Shown: piece after piece, positions 62,625 to 64,000 of the stretch
Layout of the letters: every line of letters starts with the position of its first letter
Position numbering within the stretch: position 1 is the first letter of the stretch
NCBI GenBank assembly: GCA_016718845.1
Contig: JADKCK010000029.1
Coordinates: 3,858-67,857, forward strand
Source of the DNA: Sphingobacteriales bacterium
GTDB taxonomy: Bacteria > Bacteroidota > Bacteroidia > Chitinophagales > UBA2359
DNA: 64,000 bases
Reading direction: 5' to 3'
Program-made: the position numbers and the translations under genes
Notes under the pieces: model-generated
What the model saw: the letters and a program-made list of their open reading frames with translations, nothing else
Databases searched by the model: none
What the model was told of the DNA's origin: nothing

Positions 62625-62850
62625 TATTACGGCTAATGCCGCCCGCATTTTGGGCATTGATGCCACGGTTGGCACACTCGAGGTGGGTAAAGATGCCACT
62701 TTGTTGTTGTCGTCGGGCGATGTGTTGGACATGCGCACCTCTAACATAGAAGCAGCCTATATACAAGGCAGACAGGTTGATTTGGACAATAAACAAAAAG
62801 CACTATATCGCAAATTTATGGGTAAATATGGCTTGCCAATAAAAGAATAA
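62617..62850 (+). CDS. Exported amidohydrolase-like protein, C-terminal part
   Basis: ALSSITANAARILGIDATVG then TLEVGKDATLLLSSGDVLDM is the standard closing segment of amidohydrolases. The sense begins near 62548. Corrected total length is ~435 aa. Lacking HxH, it may be a non-catalytic partner of the larger protein upstream. A strong terminator follows. Confidence 0.8.
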   Translation: MSSITANAARILGIDATVGTLEVGKDATLLLSSGDVLDMRTSNIEAAYIQGRQVDLDNKQKALYRKFMGKYGLPIKE

Positions 62851-62875
62851 GTTGTTTTTGGTTGATTTATAGCCT

Positions 62876-62913
62876 AAAAAAAAGGTCTGACGTTATGGTC
62901 AGACCTTTTTTTG
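62876..62913. terminator. Bidirectional terminator between amidohydrolase and ung
   Basis: AAAAAAAGGTCTGAC and GTCAGACCTTTTTTT form a perfect 15-bp stem with A/T tails on both sides, between convergent genes. Confidence 0.88.
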
Positions 62914-62979
62914 TGGTGTGTGTTTTGGTTTTGGTATTTTAGGTGTAGTTTTTGTGTGTGGTGTTTGTTGGTCTTTGAC

Positions 62980-63061
62980 AACGGGGGTGCCACCAACTAA
63001 TCGAGTGAGGGAGTGCCAATCATCACCCCCAAAAAGACACATTCCGCGTCAAGCGGGGCTT
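62980..63061. repeat. 82-bp dispersed repeat, copy B (inverted relative to 32087)
   Basis: Runs AACGGGGGTGCCACCAACTA to GCGTCAAGCGGGGCTTA. It is the reverse complement of copy A with a few differences. Confidence 0.75.
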
Positions 63062-63085
63062 AGGCATTATGCTTTATGGGGTGTG

Positions 63086-63778
63086 TCAATCGCCAATCCA
63101 GTCGATGGGTGTTTGACCGTTTAGGGCTAACAAATCGTTGGCTTTTGAGAAATGTTGGCAGCCAAAAAACAACCTTTCGGAGAGCGGCGATGGATGCCCC
63201 GACAGCAATATGTGGTGTTTGTTGGGGTCGATAAGCGATGCCTTTTTTTTGGCAAAATTGCCCCAAAGCAAAAACACGATACCTTCGCGTTGCTCGGATA
63301 GGGTGCTGATAACGGCATCGGTAAAGCGTTGCCAGCCAATGTTTTGGTGCGAGGCGGCTTCGTTGGCACGCACGGTAAGTATGGCATTGAGCAAAAACAC
63401 GCCTTGGTCTGCCCAGCGTTCGAGGTTGCTGTTCATGGGTGCGTCTTTGGGTAGCTCAAAATCGGAGCGTATTTCTTTAAAAATATTTTGTAACGAGCGT
63501 GGTGTAGCGATGCCAGCAGGCACCGAAAAACTAAGCCCATGGGCTTGCCCTTCGCCGTGGTAGGGGTCCTGCCCCAAAATAACCACCTTTACCGCCTCGA
63601 AGGGGGTGTGGTTAAAGGCATTAAAAATAAGCGGACCGGGTGGATAAACGGTTGCTCCGTTCTTTTTTTCGTTTAGTAAAAAAGCCTTTATGTCGGCAAA
63701 ATAAGGCTGGCTAAACTCGTTGGCAAGTACATTTAGCCAACTTTGGTGTATTTGAGGGTTAATTTTTTGCTCGTTCAT
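63086..63778 (-). CDS. ung: Uracil-DNA glycosylase
   Basis: This 230-aa family 1 UDG contains the catalytic-water motif VVILGQDPYHGEGQAHGLSF, PRSLQNIFKEI, WADQGVFLLNAILTVR, and the DNA-intercalating loop LLSGHPSPLSER. It removes uracil from DNA. The start is taken at MNEQKINPQIHQSW (63778); the frame continues to 63865 but that part is not family-like. A TAGTTTTG box at 63819-63812 (minus) may be its -7 element. Confidence 0.96.
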   Translation of the reverse strand: MNEQKINPQIHQSWLNVLANEFSQPYFADIKAFLLNEKKNGATVYPPGPLIFNAFNHTPFEAVKVVILGQDPYHGEGQAHGLSFSVPAGIATPRSLQNIFKEIRSDFELPKDAPMNSNLERWADQGVFLLNAILTVRANEAASHQNIGWQRFTDAVISTLSEQREGIVFLLWGNFAKKKASLIDPNKHHILLSGHPSPLSERLFFGCQHFSKANDLLALNGQTPIDWIGD

Positions 63779-63924
63779 AAAAATTACTTGGCATTTAGCG
63801 GTAACAAAATGCAAAACTACAAACAATGTTTGGAAAAAAGATGATTTAGGGGCATTAAAAATCAAATTTAGGTGGTAAGCGAAAAAAAATTTTGGTTTTT
63901 ACGCATCTTACGCCATAAATGTTG

Positions 63925-63932
63925 TATCTTTG
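63925..63932 (+). promoter_or_regulatory. -7 element of the tRNA-Arg gene
   Basis: TATCTTTG followed by CACCC lies 24 bp before the tRNA start. The nearest TTTTG is 29 bp upstream, farther than usual. Confidence 0.4.
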
Positions 63933-63956
63933 CACCCGAAAACACGCTTTTCTGCC

Positions 63957-64000
63957 GACTCCATAGCTCAGCTGGATAGAGCAACAGCCTTCTAAGCTGT
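63957..64000 (+). tRNA. tRNA-Arg (anticodon TCT), cut by the right edge
   Basis: Acceptor 5' strand GACTCCA, D-arm GCTCAGCTGGATAGAGC, and anticodon arm ACAGC-CTTCTAA-GCTGT with anticodon TCT, reading AGA. The T-arm and 3' acceptor lie beyond base 64000. Confidence 0.92.

Overview
The window is about 64 kb of a low-G+C genome from the phylum Bacteroidota. The evidence is a SusC/SusD pair, a PorP/SprF protein of the type IX secretion system (T9SS), T9SS type A and gliding-type (CHU_C) C-terminal sorting domains, DUF4175, and repeated -7 boxes of the form TAnnTTTG, which is the Bacteroidota promoter consensus. Chitinophaga/Saprospira-like lineages fit, but order cannot be fixed from the sequence. 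There are no phage genes, no CRISPR array and no rRNA. One tRNA is cut by the right edge.

Layout. 0-13 kb: a VanX-type dipeptidase lipoprotein cut by the left edge, a helical protein of unknown function, and three large secreted proteins (a repeat-rich T9SS cargo, a cohesin-like/dockerin-like protein, and a lamin-tail/CotH/InlB-repeat/CHU_C protein). 13-19 kb: a possible small RNA, greA, a HIT protein, a class III aminotransferase, a SOUL protein, a glycerophosphodiesterase and a cleaved-adhesin T9SS cargo. 19.6-26.6 kb: SusC, SusD, exported cyanophycinase-family peptidase and YfcC-family permease, which together look like an uptake and breakdown locus for a peptide-like polymer. 26.7-40.4 kb: mostly minus-strand housekeeping genes (M24 peptidase, cysteine desulfurase, coaD, esterase, M20 peptidase, RDD protein, ccmC, recX, anti-sigma-type ATPase, DUF4175) and a PIN toxin-antitoxin pair. 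40.9-45 kb: surE, then an AT-rich decaying island with two paralogous small membrane proteins, each followed by the same ~175-bp intergenic block, and broken gene remains. 45-47.2 kb: a sulfur-relay module (SQR-like flavoprotein, TusE/DsrC, DsrE2). 47.5-57.7 kb: fumC, an orphan transhydrogenase alpha subunit, DUF697 protein, BtuF-like protein, L,D-transpeptidase, DUF1573 lipoprotein, PorP/SprF and a transposase-derived protein. 57.8-64 kb: two amidohydrolase-family genes around a Uma2-like protein, ung, and tRNA-Arg.

Two themes cut across the window. First, at least eight otherwise well-conserved genes are split by single-base indels, nearly all in short homopolymers (CotH protein twice, SusC, cysteine desulfurase, SQR, DsrE2 twice, DUF1573, both amidohydrolases). 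This looks more like consensus sequencing error than gene death, so split genes are described in halves with the inferred join. Second, the spacers carry several families of short dispersed repeats: an 82-bp inverted-orientation pair, the 42-45 kb block, GCTGCAGGCT-like words, 'TCACCACATC' arrays and AT-rich tandem arrays.

All assignments come from reading motifs and from knowledge of the families. No database search was run.
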